Shown here one piece after another: positions 1 to 14,219 of a stretch of DNA of 64,000 nt (positions are counted from its first letter, which is position 1; each line of letters starts with the position of its first letter). Below the pieces are notes generated by a model. That model did not search any database, had not been told where the DNA came from, and was given only the letters and a program-made list of their open reading frames with translations. Origin of the DNA: Hirsutella rhossiliensis (Eukaryota; Ascomycota; Sordariomycetes; Hypocreales; Ophiocordycipitaceae); the NCBI RefSeq assembly GCF_020360975.1, contig NW_025408668.1, positions 2,232,001-2,296,000 on the forward strand, read 5' to 3'. The position numbers were made by a program, and so were the translations under genes.

Positions 1-765
1 CTTTTTTCCTTTATTTAAAACCTAATAAGTAGGAGCCTTATTCGGGTATAATTTATAGCAATTTACTATAAAATGCCCTGGTTTTTTATATTCCTTATAA
101 TAAGGAGTATCTATAGAATTTTTACGGGATTCCTAAGGCTTCCTTTATATTAAGAAGGCTTTCTCCGAAGATATATCTATATCCTCTATTCTTCTAGCTT
201 CGTCTAAAAGACTAGCTATTAAGGATTCGAGGGTAAACGCCGTAGAATTATACCTAAGGCTCTGCGTGATATTTATAATATAGCTTCTAAATTCCTTATT
301 AAGGCAATTAAGAATCTATGCTATAAGAATAAATTCCGGAATTTCTATATTATAGGATTTTAAATCCTTATAAATTTCCTTTACCTTATAAAGGTATTTC
401 TCTAAATTAAAGTCTAAGGGACTAAGATTAAAGAGCTGCTTAATAAGTAGATAATTCGACCAAAAGTTCGACGGATTATATAGCTTTTTAAGCTTATCCT
501 ACGCTTCTTTAGCATTTTTTAGATACCGAATTTATATTAAGGGACTATCTTTAACTTAAAGGAATATTATAGATAAAGCCTCTATAGTCTATATATAATT
601 TGCTTGCTTTAGAGTAGTAATAAGCTTTTCTTTTATAAGGATAGCTTCTATCCTCGTAATCTAAAAAGTATAATTTAAATTTCCCTTAAGTCTAGAGAAT
701 TTATATTCTTTTTATCTACCTATCTTATATAAATTCGGTACTATTTCGTTCGTAGGGATCGAGAA
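1..765 (-). mobile_element. Ty1/copia retrotransposon gag remnant, cut by left window edge
   Basis: Reading the minus strand from about 765 down to 1, a copia-type Gag survives with RIP stops. The order is an N-terminal part with the sense of LKGNLNYTF (about 700-670), a central UBN2-like region (NAKEAWDKLKKLYNPS, about 510-465, and ESLIASLLDEARR, near 200) and, near 105-25, a zinc knuckle reading YKEYKKPGHFIVNCYK, in which Tyr stands where two of the CCHC cysteines should be. Tyr for Cys is what RIP does to TGC/TGT. Pol would lie to the left of the window. No LTR was found at the 5' side (about 770-968). Non-functional. Confidence 0.75.
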
Positions 766-968
766 GTCTAGACGGGAGTTTAAGAGCGTAGGAAGGTAAA
801 AGAAGTAGAGGGGAATTTCGAAAGGAATTTTAATTAAATATTTTAACGAGGAATTTCAAAGGTATAAGTTAATTTCCCGGCTTAAAAGGAGTAAGCCGGG
901 CTTATAACCTCTTAAGGTATATAAGCAAAAGCGGAATTTTAGGAAATCAAGGAATTACGTAGGACTAC

Positions 969-1344
969 TTTAACGGGTAAGATCGCACCCCTATAGATAT
1001 TAGCCTATTAAAGGGATAAGACCCCTAGCACCCCCTTTCTAACTTACTTTAAAGTATACTTAAAGCCTTTATAAAGACCTTAATTATCTAACTAGGCATC
1101 TTCCTTAATTATAGTTAATTTAAATTTTTGTTTTTCCCCTTTAAAGTAAAGGCCGCTAGTTACGCGACTCTAGTAAAGATAAAGAGGTATAGAGTAAAGA
1201 AATCTCTAAGACTTATATCTATAACCTAAGGCCCTAAGAGCTATATATAGGACTAATAATTAGATAATTGCGTAGTTAATTACTCTACTAATCCTTAGCT
1301 ACGTGCTATACGTGCTTTAGGTATATGCCCTCGTCCCCGTTAAA
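969..1344 (+). repeat. 5' LTR of the 13.25-kb element (376 bp)
   Basis: It begins TTTAACGGG and ends CCCGTTAAA, a perfect 9-bp terminal inversion. It matches 13844-14219 over its full length. The differences seen between the two copies are almost all C/T or G/A transitions, as expected after RIP. Confidence 0.9.
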
Positions 1345-4300
1345 ACTAGTCTTTAGGGCGTAAACTCGTTATTCCGTTTTATTTATACGGCGATAAGTAG
1401 CTTTACGAAGCCGAGAATACCTAGAGGACGACGGTACTATTTAAAAAAAAATCTAGGGATTTAATAATTAAAGCAGAAACTACCTTAATAGCTAGAGTTA
1501 GGGACCTAATAAGGCGATAGACTTACTAGGAAATAAATAATTAGATAATGCCTTCGCTAGTAGTAAAGGAAAAGCAATAAGCTAATACTAAAAAACCCCG
1601 AGCTCTTATTATCGGCCCTATAACCCTTAATACTAGCGACTTAGTTAAGAAACTATAATCCTTATATAATGCTTTAAAAGATATAAATAACGATAATAGC
1701 GTAATCTAGACTATTCTAGAACCCTACTAAGACCTCTTACTTATATACGTACTAATAATACTAATATAGGTACTAACGAGGGATACCCTAATAACCTTAA
1801 CCTTAGCTCTCCTCTATATAGTAGCTTATAGAGAACGCTTACCTCCCGCTAATAGATAAGAAAGTAAGTAATAAGATAGTTATAATAAGATATCCTTTAA
1901 CTCCGAAAACTCTAACTCTAAATTTCGTAACCTCGTAATCTATAGGCATACTATATCTAGAAACGCTAGCCGTTAAGAGGGATTATCTAATCCTATTACT
2001 AGCGATATAAAGAAAATTAAGGTAGATATTAATAAGATTGCTAATAGACTTAGAGATATACTCGCTAGAAGCTAAGATAACCTTATAGGAAGACTCTGCT
2101 AACTACGACTCTTACTTATTAGTAAATTTAACGGTAAAAACGTAACTAAATTCCTTAAGAAGTTTAAACGGGAGATACGCGTTAACCGTATCTACGATAA
2201 GGATAAAATAGACTAGCTCGAAGTCTATATCTCCTCTATATAAGCCCCTACTATTAAAATTCTTATAAACGGACTTACCTAGGAAGAAGCAAAGAAGAGA
2301 CTCCTTTAATACTACTACGTATATAATATTAAATAACTAGAAACTGCTAACGACCGCTTAGACTATTATAATACTAAAAAGCCTAAGACTATTACGGAAG
2401 TTATAGAATAGCTTAGTCTTTACTTATACCTATAGCGTAAGGTATAACCTAACGGCTAGGAAGAATCTATAGTTTAGTTATACTTTATCTACTATATAAT
2501 ACCGAAGGAGCTTATTATTAACGTTATAAAGAGAAATAGGAAGATATCTAAAGTTATCTCGAAACTCCTATATAAAAGCCTTATCTATATAATTAATAAC
2601 TACTTAGTACCTCGCTAGGACGTTAAGCGACGAGATATAGTATCTAAAGTCTATAATTAAAAGCTTAAGAACCTAAAGAAAGACTAGCTCTTTAAGGAAA
2701 TTAATAAAGTAATAGAGGAAGCCGAATCCGATAAGGGCGAAGAAAAACTTCCTAAAGAGTTAAAGAAAATAGATAAGAAACCTAGATAGCCCGTAAAGGA
2801 GATCTTAGACTTAATAAAAGCCTTTAAAGATATAAAGATTAACCTTACTCGCTAGTAAGAGTAGATATTTAACTAGCTTAATAGGGAATAAAGACGCGTT
2901 AGTAGTAAAGGCTACTCTTTAAGTTATAGATAAGGAGGTAGCGTAAATACTATTAGATTTTTCTACCTATCTAATTAATATATATAGTTTTAAGTTAATA
3001 CTTTTAACTAGCCTAAGAGATACTTCTATTACGGTAAAAAAGTATACTACCTTAATAAGTATAAGGTATACTCTTAGGACTACGAGATCGGATTTATAAT
3101 ATATAAAGTAGTAAATAAGACTCTTTACCTTAAAAGAAAAGATAACGGAAGCGTAATTCCCCTAGTACTTACTAATAGGTTTTCTTAAATAGGTATATAT
3201 ATTTAAAGGCTTATTATATACTAAGTAGATACGTAGCTAGACTCCTTTATATTACTACTTATAAAATAGGTTAAAGCTACGGTTATACTATCTTACTTAA
3301 ATTAGGCTATTAGTTAAAGAGAATCCGGTTTCCTAGACTAGTTCTAGAGATATAGAAGCCCGTATAAGTAAAAGCTAAGGAATCTAGAAGTAAGCGATAT
3401 AAGAAAAGAAGTAGGAAGGATATCGGTTATTATAATTACGGATAATATATAATAAAGCGATATATATAATTAGATAATCTATATAACTACGATAGGGATT
3501 AATACCTATAAGGGGAAAAGATAAAGAGTTAAAGAGGATATAGAGGAAATCGAGATAACGAGAATAGTAAAAACTAGCCTAAAGATTATCCCTATATACT
3601 ATAGATATAGAGTAGATCTAAATAAGAAGTTTAATAGACTTATAGATAAAATCGTTAGAGAAATTATATATAAAAGAATCCTAATCCTTTTAAATTACTT
3701 AATTAACTTTATTCCCTAACTAAGCGAGAGACTTAGTACGAGATACGTAGGTATAGCCTAAGGTATAGAAAACACTAAATTCTAGACCCTAGAGAAAGTA
3801 GAGAGTAATATAAGACCCTATAAAGCTACGATAACGGTTATAAAAGCAGCTAAAGATAATATAGAGAGTAGTTTACTCCTCCTCGAATATTTATAAGGAA
3901 AACTCGCGGTAGCTTTAGTATAAGTTAAAGAATAAGACAAAGAATACTAGGTTAAACTAATTAAGCTTACTTACCTTACTTATAAAGAATCGGATTATAA
4001 GTGCCTTAAAGTCTAATAAGCACTAAAGGAAGTTAGGTTTATAACTAATACGATTAGCGCAACGTAACTAGCCTAAGGACTATTTAATTAATAAACTCTA
4101 GAAGTAATAAGACTAGAGAAAGACGAATTTATTATATAGGAAGTAGCACTCTTAATAAAATACTAAGAGATAACTCTAGAGGACCTTATAGCGATTCCTA
4201 TAATATATATAAATACGGTCCTTATACCTTTCCGCTCGCTTAAGTATATATAAGACCTACCCTATATTTAAGTATAGCTCGGTAGCTAGAAAGCTAAAGT

Positions 4301-7300
4301 TCTAAGCGCCTTAATCGATACCGGGTCTAAAGGAAACCTTATTACTAAAAGATATATAAACGTATACGGGCTTAAAATCCTACCGATAAGAGTATTAATA
4401 ATAGCGTATACTAGGTCCCCTATAAATATAGTTAGGGAGGTAGAGACTAATCTCTATCTAAGCACGGCCTAGATACTAATCCGTCTTTATATTATACTAG
4501 ATAGAGTCTTAGTCCCCTTTATCCTAGGCATACTATTTATTAGAGCCGCGCGTATATTATTTAATTATTCCTTAAGGAACGGCGATATATAGGTTAAATA
4601 TTAGATCGGCACTATCTAGGTAGTTACGCTAGTAGTAGGAGCTATTAAATAAGAGCTTCCGGATAAGGTCGATATAGTAAAATCCTTTTAGACTACGACC
4701 TTAATAGTTAATAAAGACGTATACGAAAGACTAAAGCTTAAGGAGACTATATAGGAAACAGCTACCTAGCTCCTAAGAAATTTTTTTTAGGCTTCGGAAA
4801 TAGAAGTTAAAGAAGATAACCTAGGAGCTACCTAATAATTATAAAGAGAACCCCTTATAGACACCCCGACGGCCGAGATTCTCTTACCGGGAGGTAAGAT
4901 CCTTAGTTATAGAGGGGGCGCTAACTAAGTCCCTAACCTAGCCTACGCTAGCGTAAACGAGCCTTTAATAGTACTAGTATAATAGCAATTAATTATAGAT
5001 AAAGGAGATAAGGCGATTCTAGCTATCGGATCTAAGATAGTAAAAGAGATTATTAAAGTTATAGTTATAGAGGCTATAGGAGAATTTAAGAAAAATATTA
5101 TTAGAGCTAGAAAGAAGTTTAAAAAGATCTAGAAGGTTAAAGTTAAGATAGGGAGGAAACGACCTATTAGATTATATAATCTAAGAGTTAATACTCTCTT
5201 TAAAAGAAAAGTAGATAAGATTAACCCTATTAACGATGCTTTATTAAATAGCTCGACGCCGGAAGGGGACCTTAACTAAAAGAAGACTAAATAGAATACT
5301 ATTAAAGATAAGATATAGCCTAGACCCTACCTAGAATACTTAATAGGAAAATTCTTAAGTATATAGAAAGGAAAGCGGCTAATATAAGAAAGACTTAAAG
5401 TAATTTACGAATAATTTAAGGGCTTTCTTATAGAGGTAGAAATCCGGATCTTCGATAGTATTCTATTTAATAAAGAAGCAGCGTTATCCTAGGACTTTAT
5501 AGAAAGAGGTAAAGTCGACCTAGCTATAGCCCCCCTATAAGTTATTAGGGTAATAGAATATAAGGCATAGTAAGTAGCCTTAATCCCGATCCTAAAAGCG
5601 ATAGAGTAGAAAGTTATCGATATCCTTAAAATTAGACTAGAAATAGGAGTCCTTAAAGAAGGGTATAGGCCCTATAGGAACCCTTTTTTTCTAGTAGTAA
5701 AGAAAGATAGAGGACTACGCTTAATAAATTCTACTACGCGTATAAATACCGTTATAATAAGAGATACGAACCTACCGCCGAATATAGATAAGTTTAGCGA
5801 CTACTTCTCGATATATAAGATCCTTTCCCTCCTAGACCTTTTTTTAGGCTATAATTAGATCCCTCTTAATATTAAAAGCTATAACTTAACGATATTCGCG
5901 ATACCTATTAGCCTCTTATATATATATATACTCCCTTAAGGGGCTACGAACTTAGTCGGCTAATTTATAAGGATAATATAAAGAATCCTATAAGACCTTA
6001 TACTAAATATTTATAGGAATTTCCTTAATAATATAGGTATTAAGGGGCCCGATATAACGTATAATAATAAAGAGGTAGCGCTAGGAGTAAGGAGATTTAT
6101 CTTCGAATACCTTATTAACCTCGATAAAGTCCTAGTTAACGTTAAACTCTCCGGTTATACGATTATAAGGGCTAAATCGAAATTCTACTAGTAAGTAACC
6201 GAAGTTATCGGTTATATCTATAGAATAAATAGAAGGTGCCCTATAGAAGCTAAAGTTATTAAAATTAAGGAATAGATAAGATACCTTAATATAATATATA
6301 TTAGAGCTTTCCTTAGTATCGTAGGATACTATTAAATCTAGATTAAATAGTTTGCTATCTTAGTAAAACCCTTTATAGACCTACTAAAGAAAGAAGTCTA
6401 TTAAGAATAAAGAGACGAATAAGTAAAAGTAATAGCTGCTCTTAAGGAAGCTATTACTAATCTAGTCTTTTTAGTATCCCTCGACGTCGGCCTAGGAAGA
6501 GGAGATATTATTCTAATATATAATGCTAGTTTGCTCGGCTAAGGGGTAGTCCTAATATAAATCGTCGACGGTAAGAGGCGCCCTATAAGGTTCGAAAGTA
6601 GAACGTAGTTACTAGTAGAAACTAAATATAATGCGATAAAGAGGGAATATAAGGCTATATTAAGTGCGCTTAGGAGACTAAGAATATACCTATATAGCGT
6701 ATATTTTATCCTAGAAACTAACGTATAGGTCCTAGTCGATTAACTAAAAGGTGCCCTTAAAGACGTCCCTAGAGCTATAGTAACTCGCTAAATAAGCTAT
6801 ATTTTCCTTTTTAACTTTACTATATAATACGTCGAAGGTAAGAAGAATAGCGTAGCCGACGGACTCTTAAGAAAGCTTAAAAGACCTTCTAACGTATTAG
6901 ATAGGGAAATAAAAGGCGATATTAAAGAATTTATAGACTTCTACTTAAACGTAGTATAAGGGACTAAGCTATAAAGGGACTACTTAAAGGAATTAAGGAT
7001 AATTACGGACTTCCTTTAAACGTTAAAACGGCCGGAGGGCCTTTCTAAATAAAACTATAGGAAGCTACGTCTAAAGAGTCTAAATTTCTACGTTATAGAT
7101 TAAAAGCTTTAGCAACTCCCTAGGAAGGAAGAAAGGGGACTAGCACTAGTCGTAGACGACCTAAAAGAATAGAAAAGGATTATCGTAAAGTACTACGCGT
7201 AAATAGGATATAAAGGATAATAAGTTATATATACGTTCGTAAAGAATAGGTATTAGTAGGCTAGCCTTTAGAACGATATTTATAGCGTAATCTCTTCTTA

Positions 7301-8899
7301 TAAAGAATGCTAATACTTTACGATTAAGAGACCCTAGGAAGTTATAACCGCGACCGCGCCTAGCTACCTTATAAGTAAGATTTACTTCGATAGCTAGTAT
7401 ATACTATTTAATTATAGGTATTCGTACCTTATAGAAGTATAAGACGACCTTACTAAATAGGTAGAAGTAACCCTAGTTAAGGAAATTACCGCGGGAGCTA
7501 TAACTAAATTTATACTCTCTATTATTTATAGGTATAGCGTAATACTATACGCTATAATCGATAAAGGGCCCGAAATAAAGAAAGACTTTAAGTATATCCT
7601 AGAGGATATAGGCGTTAAAGTTATTTAAACTTTAGTATATAATCTAAAGGCGAACGTAGTAGTAGAATAAGGGTACTAGAGGTTAATAATAGTACTTATA
7701 AAAATAGTAAAGAAAAAGGGTAAGTAGATTAGATACCTTAACTAAGCAATCTTTATAGACCGAATAGTAGTTAAAGAGTCTTATAGAATATTAGCTTTCT
7801 ACCTACTATATAGATAGGAACCGGTACTACCTCTTAAAGTAGAATACCTAACTTAGCGACTAATCGACTAAGATAAAGTAAAGATAAGAGAAGAATTATT
7901 TAAAGTATAAGTATAAGTTTTAAAAAGGAAAGAAAAAGATATAGAAGAAGCTAAGAAAAGAGTAATAAGATATCGGAATCGATTAATAGAGAGGACGGAT
8001 AAAGCTAATAAGTATATAATAAGGAAAGAAAGCCTATAACCTAGAGACCTTATCTTACTATTTAACGTAAGACGATTAAATAACCTAAGGAGGTAAGCTA
8101 AGTATTAGATAAGGTAGAACGGTCCCTTTTAAGTAGTATCGCGCTTAGAATAGTCTAAAGCGTATAGGATTAAGACTTTAAATAGAATCGTGCTCGATAA
8201 GATAATCCTAAGAGAGTATTTAAAGAAGTTTAAAAAGGATAAGGAAGGTTAGTAGTACTTTACTAAGGACGACTAGTTACTCTAGGATAAGATTACTCTC
8301 GATAAGAGGAGGAAGGAAGAAATAATAAATAAAGTAGATAATTTACTACTCTTACTAAGTAGAGAAGCCTTAGATTAGATAGTACTATAGTCGTAACGAC
8401 TCCTTAATAAACCTTAGAAGGATTAAAACTAAGAAGAGGAAGAAGAGCGACTATAGATACCTAAGAAAGGCCTAAGGTATACGATCGAGGTTTAGCTACT
8501 ATAACTTAGTAAAGTAAAAAAGGATCTTTATATAGGAGCCTTAAAGACGCTAATTTAATAAGAAAAGGAGGAGGTAAAAAGGAGCTAGGGAGGAAAAGGC
8601 GGTAAAGATAAAAATCTATAACTATCGTAAGAAGTATACTAAAACCTAACCTATAACTAAGGCACCGTTTAACTATTTAATCGAAGGATAACTATAGTAG
8701 CTAAGATATTTATAAGCGCCCTACCTACTACCTTACTATTTTAAATTTTCTACCTAAAGCTCCCTAAGTAAATAAAGATAATATTTCCTACCCTTCCTTA
8801 ATAATAACCTACCCTCTACTACCTTAAAGAAGATAAATAGAGATATAATTAAATAATAGAGTAAGAAAATAAATATTCTTACTACCTACCTCCCTTAAA

Positions 8900-11800
8900 A
8901 ATAGGATTTTTTACTTTATAGATAGGGACGTTTATTCTTTATTATAGAGGGGGAGACCCGCTATAGCGAAAATAGACGCGCCTATAAGATAAATTTTAAT
9001 ATATTTTCGACTTACTAGATTAAACGCGTATAACCTTAAGAGAAAAACTTTTACCGCTAAAAATAGCGACTAAATAAGGCAACCTACTCCCGGTAAACCT
9101 ACTATAGACTACTATAAAGCGAACTTAAAGACTATCTAATTATTACTTAAGAGAGAGCTCGTTAAACCTATATAATCTCTTTCTAGGTAAAACGGGCGTA
9201 AGGTTAATTTCCTCCCTTTCCTCTAAATCCTTAGTAGGACTAAAGGGATTAAGGATATTACGAAGAAGATAAGGGGCGGTCTCGTTACTAATATACTCGT
9301 CGTAAAATTTATTAGTCTTAAGGTCGGTATAGAAATTATAACCGTATATATAGTTAGCGAATCTATTAAGGTCGTAAGTAGCCCTACGGTATCTAGGGAA
9401 GTGCCGCTATTTATAAACGGGCGCCTTAGTTAAATCCTAAACGTAGTTAGTATAAGAACCGCTAGTAGTACCTAAAAGAGAGATATACTTATAAAAAGGA
9501 AATATAACGTACTTATAAGCGGAAGTTATAGTTATTTAATAAGTTCGAATATACCCTTAATAAAGGCGAGGATTATAAGTTCTATATAAAGTAATTAGGA
9601 CTACTTAAGAGTATTCTTACCGCCCTAAACTAAGCTAAGAAAAGAAGTATCCGCGCGGATAAGCGATTTCTATAAGGATATAGGTTACTAGCTAATGTCT
9701 ATAATAAAGGGTATAGAAGACGATTTAATTATACCGACCTAGCGTGCTCTCGAGAAAGTAGGAGAGAGGAGAGCGACTGCGCGCTTTAATCCTAATAATA
9801 TTAAGAGCTTTTAACGGAACCTATAACTAAAAGGTAATTTCTATATAAATTAAAAACCTTTAGTAACCGATATTATTTTTACTATAGACCTAGGTCTCGA
9901 AGTAATTATAGATCTATAAAAGAAGACGGTTAGAACGAGCTAAGCGAGATTAAATAAGTTAGATAGTCGTTACTTAAAAGTACTCTATATAAAGAGGAAA
10001 GACCTTAGTACGATAATTCTAAGTAAGAAGAGTAGTAGTAACGAGGGAAGGTTATAGAAGAGTAGTTAAAAAGAGGTTAACGATATCTAGTAGCTCTTTA
10101 GTTTTAAGTTTAGCGGTCTTATAAGATATAATAAGGAAGAAGAGGCAGTCGTAAAAGGAGAAGATAAGAGGTAGCGGTCTAGAGAAATAAAGAAGATAGA
10201 GGAGAGAAGAGGAAGAAGAGGAATAAAAAGAGTAAAGAGGAGAAGAAAAGAGCAGAGATTAGATAGCTTACTAATTAATAACCGGTAAAAGAAGCTATTT
10301 AGGCGTAACCCCTAAATACGCCTAAGACCTTACTACTATAGAGGCCGGCTAAAGTAACTAATAACCGCGCGCTCTAACGACTATTTATTCCTCTCGCTAT
10401 ACCCTCTTTCTTCCTTCCTTCTTCTTCCTTCTATATATATATATATACTCCACGCTTCCTACTTATAACGATCCCCTCTACTAATATAACTCTTATATAT
10501 ATATATAATACCCTCTTAGCCTCTTAGCGTTATAACTCGGAACTACTTACCCTAACTATCTAATCTTATCTTCTCCCTTTCTTACTCTACCCTTTCCCAA
10601 GATATAGCGGCGAACCTAAATAGCATCCTAGGCCCGGCTATAGACCTCCCTAAGAATACCGCTATCTTCTTTAGCGTACTACTATTTAGGAGTAAGAGCT
10701 TTATTTTACCTACTTACTACGGCGAAGTTAAAGTAAAAGGCGGCGAAGGGCGCTTCTACGCCGAAGATAAGGAAAAGTTCGTAGACTAAGACTAACGAGA
10801 CGTTTATAGGTAAAAGTAACCTCCTTAGTATATCTATAGAGATCGTTAGCACTTAATACTAACGGGCCCTATTAGATAGCGGGATATTACCCTTAAAGAT
10901 ACTTAGATAATATATAAGGGCGTTAAAAAGATAAACGAATTTACTAGGAATAAGGCCCGCTAGGAAGAGTATATTATCGACGTATATAACTTTCTTTATA
11001 GAGCTATCGATAAACGATAAGCTATAAGCTTCGGCCTTAGCGCGATAATTAAGATCTTAATAAGAGGTATCGAGAACGCGGTATACCCCTTACCTTACCT
11101 ACTATCGGTTTATACCGACTACTAAGGGGAACCTATTAAAGATATAGAAGATAGATATATAAAGTACTATAAATACCTAAACGATAGGGAGCATTTAATT
11201 AAGTTTACCGCTCTTACCTTTAACCTTAGTCGCTTTACGTATAAACGAAGGTATACGACCGGAGTTATTAACTTTTCGGTAGGACTAAATAAAGGGGGAC
11301 TCTACTAAGGAGCGTTCCTCTAGGACTATAGGGAAGGAAACTTAGTTATTTTTAATACTTAGAAAGAGGGACGGCACGCTAGACTCTATACGTTCCTATA
11401 AGTATAGCGGTAGTTTCTTTATATCCTCTAAGTTCCTTATAACTTTACCTATACGCTAGTCCCTATAAGAATATACCCTTATATTCCTATTTTACTATTA
11501 TAAAGAAATAATAGGCATAGGGAGGCTTTATAGAATAAGCTAGTAAAAAGAGGCTCTATAATACGGTCTAAGGGAATAACCCTTAAAAGACAAAGACCTC
11601 TACTAGACAACTATACCTTCCTCTAGGAAAGGCGGGTCAGGATAAGCCTATCCTTACAAACAAAAATATGCATAAAATGCATAAGTCAATTACGAGCAGA
11701 ACGGATACCCTATTGCCTATTTTGGCCTAGCGGTTCCGAAGATATCCGCGATACGAGAATAGGTAGGGCATAGAACATTCTAGTTAAATCCACTACTTAT

Positions 11801-13843
11801 ACTAGAACCCATAGTCTTACGTTAACCATCACGCCACAATCAGACCACCTACTAAGTTAGGAAGATATACTATAGATAGAGCTTTTTAAGCACTATAGAA
11901 TGTACTAGAAAGCTAACTAATTAGTCTACTAGTAGGCGAGCAATGGTCTATAAAAGACGAAGGATTTCCCTGGGAGTAGTAGATAGAACAAGCAAGTTCG
12001 CAAGCATCTTTTACAACGCTATTCTTTTAATATATTATTTAGCCCCTTATATACTCGTTATAAATTCTAGACGAAATCCTACCCTATACTCCTTCGACCG
12101 ATCTTTCCGCTTACGTTATCGATTACCCGATTCTACGCTTATTGCTTATACCTTCTTATAGTCCCTTATACTGCTTAATAAGAAGGGTAAGAATATAGCT
12201 ACTTAGCTTTAATAATAATCTAATACTAAGTTAAAGGCATAGTTAGGCTATACCTTAAGATAATTAAGTAGCGATACCTAAAGGTTAAAGTAATTCTAAA
12301 GCAAAGGTATAGGGTAATATAAGAAGCCTTATAGATAGATAAAATCTTATACTAAGACTAGTATTTCTTTAAACTAAATAAGAGGATAAGTATAAAAGGC
12401 TATATCGATAGGCTAATATATAGAATCTAAGCTATCGCAGCGAACGAACTTAACTATATATAAGCGATATTATAGGGTAGCGGAGTTTCTTAGTAGTTTA
12501 ATAGCGGGGTTAGACGACTATAAAAGATACTATCTAATTAGGGTTTAACGACTTTTAGCGGAGTCTTTCCTACGAGGATTCCTAGGTATAAATGGATTTA
12601 CCGATATAACCGTATTATTCTAAGAGATTAAGAAGAATAAGACCTCTAAGAAGTCCTAGAGGTAGTTAACCTCTAAAATAGGCCTAGCGGATAGAAACTA
12701 CTACTCTAAAGAGACATAGAACTAGCTTATATAGTAAGGAGAGCGAGAAAAGAGCTAACTACGCTAGCTACCCTTATAAAGTAACCTAACCCGATCGCTT
12801 AAGCTACGCGCGGTTTCTTTATAAGACTCCTCCCTAAAAAGACCCCTAATTATCTAATCGCGCCGACGGGAATCGAGAATAGGCCTAGACCTTCGTTACC
12901 TTAAGCATTAACTAAATTAAGCTCCTTATCTAAACTAAGTAGCCTTTCCCTAAGTAACCTTAAGATAGGATCCTTACCTTAGAATCTATAAAGGAGAGAG
13001 CTAAGCGCCCTTACTAGTCCCTTTATTTATATAGAAACGACGCCTTTATTTTCCCCCTTAGATATATAGCTAATTAGGCCTACTCCTCGCCTACTACTAA
13101 CGATCCCTCTAAACGTATAAAGGAGCGAAAGACTTATAACTATACCCCCGCCGATAGCCCGATAAGAAGCTAGTAAGGAAGAAAGGTAGATAGCGCGGCT
13201 GCTAACTCGCCCTAGGACTCCGAAATTACTAGGCGCTCGGTTAATTACCCTAAGGCTAAAGACTCTAGTAATGCCTACGGCGCGCCCTATTACTCCCTAG
13301 AAACGAAGTATAGTAATAGCCTCTCCGGCTATAGTCCCTATAAGGTTTATACCGGGCTTTAAACCCTCCTAGGTTAAAGGAGTTAAAAACCTAGGAATAT
13401 ATTAAAACTACTGCTAGGATATTAACGACTATAATTCTATATATTTATATAGGACTACTAGTAACGCGATAACGACTAGTCTACGAGACTCTATAGCTTA
13501 TCTAATCTAGCCGTACCTAAAGCTATAGACTAATAAAGATACTAACTACTTTATTTCCCTAACGCCCCTAGGAATAATAAGCGCGAATACTTAGGAGCGT
13601 ATATAAGGGGTAGTAGATAATTATCTAAAGAAGGAAGTACGCGAGTAAAGATAGGAAAGAGCTAAATAAGTAGCTCGTAGGTAAAGGGAGGAATAAATAA
13701 CGTAAAGGGAAGGGATTATAGTAAAGGAGAAAAGTTCCGTCGATAGTTTATTTACTTACTTACGTGCTTAGGAAGAGAGCCTTACCCGTTATTATCGCGC
13801 CCTTTCCGTTAGCATCTTAGGTTAGAAAGTCGCTAGGGAGGAG
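8900..13843. other. Unexplained 3' internal region of the 13.25-kb LTR element
   Basis: After the integrase and C-terminal region of pol there are almost 5 kb before the right LTR. In the plus sense, long stretches can be read with only RIP-type stops, for example about 10,600-11,400 (FSVLLFRSKSFILPTYYGE; TTGVINFSVGLNKGG) and about 12,290-13,650. They therefore look like former coding sequence, but I recognise no family. A lightly mutated island lies within it at about 11,590-12,180. It could be an extra element-encoded ORF or one or more nested insertions. Confidence 0.5.
11590..11890 (-). mobile_element. Lightly RIPed SINE-like insertion
   Basis: CA and TG dinucleotides are noticeably more frequent here than on either side. 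On the minus strand, about 11,850-11,785 reads like a tRNA: an A-box-like TGGCGTGATGGTTAACG, then about 35 nt on a decayed B-box-like segment (GTGGATTTAACTAGA), followed by about 150 nt of non-tRNA body. This is the layout of a tRNA-derived SINE. Ends and target duplication could not be fixed. Confidence 0.35.
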
Positions 13844-14219
13844 TTTAACGGGTAAGATCGCACCCCTATAAATATTAGCCTATTAAAGGGATAAGACCCC
13901 TAGCACCCCCCTTCTAACTTACTTCGAAGTATACTTAAAGGCTTTATAAAGACCTTAATTATTTAATCGGGTATCTTTCTTAATTATAGTTAATTTAAAT
14001 TTTTATTTTTCCCCTTTAAAGTAAAGGCCGCTAGTTACGCGACTCTAGTAAAGACGAAGAGGTATAGAGTAAAGAAATCTCTAAGACTTATATCTATAAC
14101 CTAAGGCCCTAAGAGCTATATATAGGACCGATAATTAGATAATTATATAGTTAATTGCTCTACTAATCCTTAGCTACGTGCTACGCGTGCTTTAGGTATA
14201 TGCCCTCGTCCCCGTTAAA
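13844..14219 (+). repeat. 3' LTR of the 13.25-kb element (376 bp)
   Basis: Same length and same 9-bp terminal inversion as the left copy. It is preceded by a purine-rich run ending GGGAGGAG that fits a polypurine tract, and followed by CTAC, which repeats the bases before the left LTR. Confidence 0.9.

Larger units (their letters stand above)
969..14219 (+). mobile_element. Long LTR retrotransposon (Ty3/gypsy-type pol), about 13.25 kb, RIP-inactivated
   Basis: Two 376-bp direct repeats (969-1344 and 13844-14219) bound this element. It is flanked by the short duplication CTAC (965-968 and 14220-14223; ACTAC if one base of the terminus is shared), and a purine run (about 13835-13843) precedes the right LTR as a polypurine tract. 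Inside, reading plus-strand frames across RIP stops: Gag from about 1553 (NGKNVTKFLKKFKREIR near 2115-2165), a decayed zinc knuckle near 3018-3060, a protease DTGS near 4313-4330, reverse transcriptase about 5640-6240 (PYRNPFFLVVKKDRGLRLI; SLLDLFLGYN), RNase H about 6470-6900 and integrase about 7370-7960. The 5 kb between about 8,900 and 13,840 is not explained by gag-pol. Confidence 0.85.

Noticed and set aside
11943..12161. 72-aa ORF in the RIPed block
   Set aside because: It sits inside the LTR element in a less mutated patch, has no recognisable motif and no splice or promoter context.
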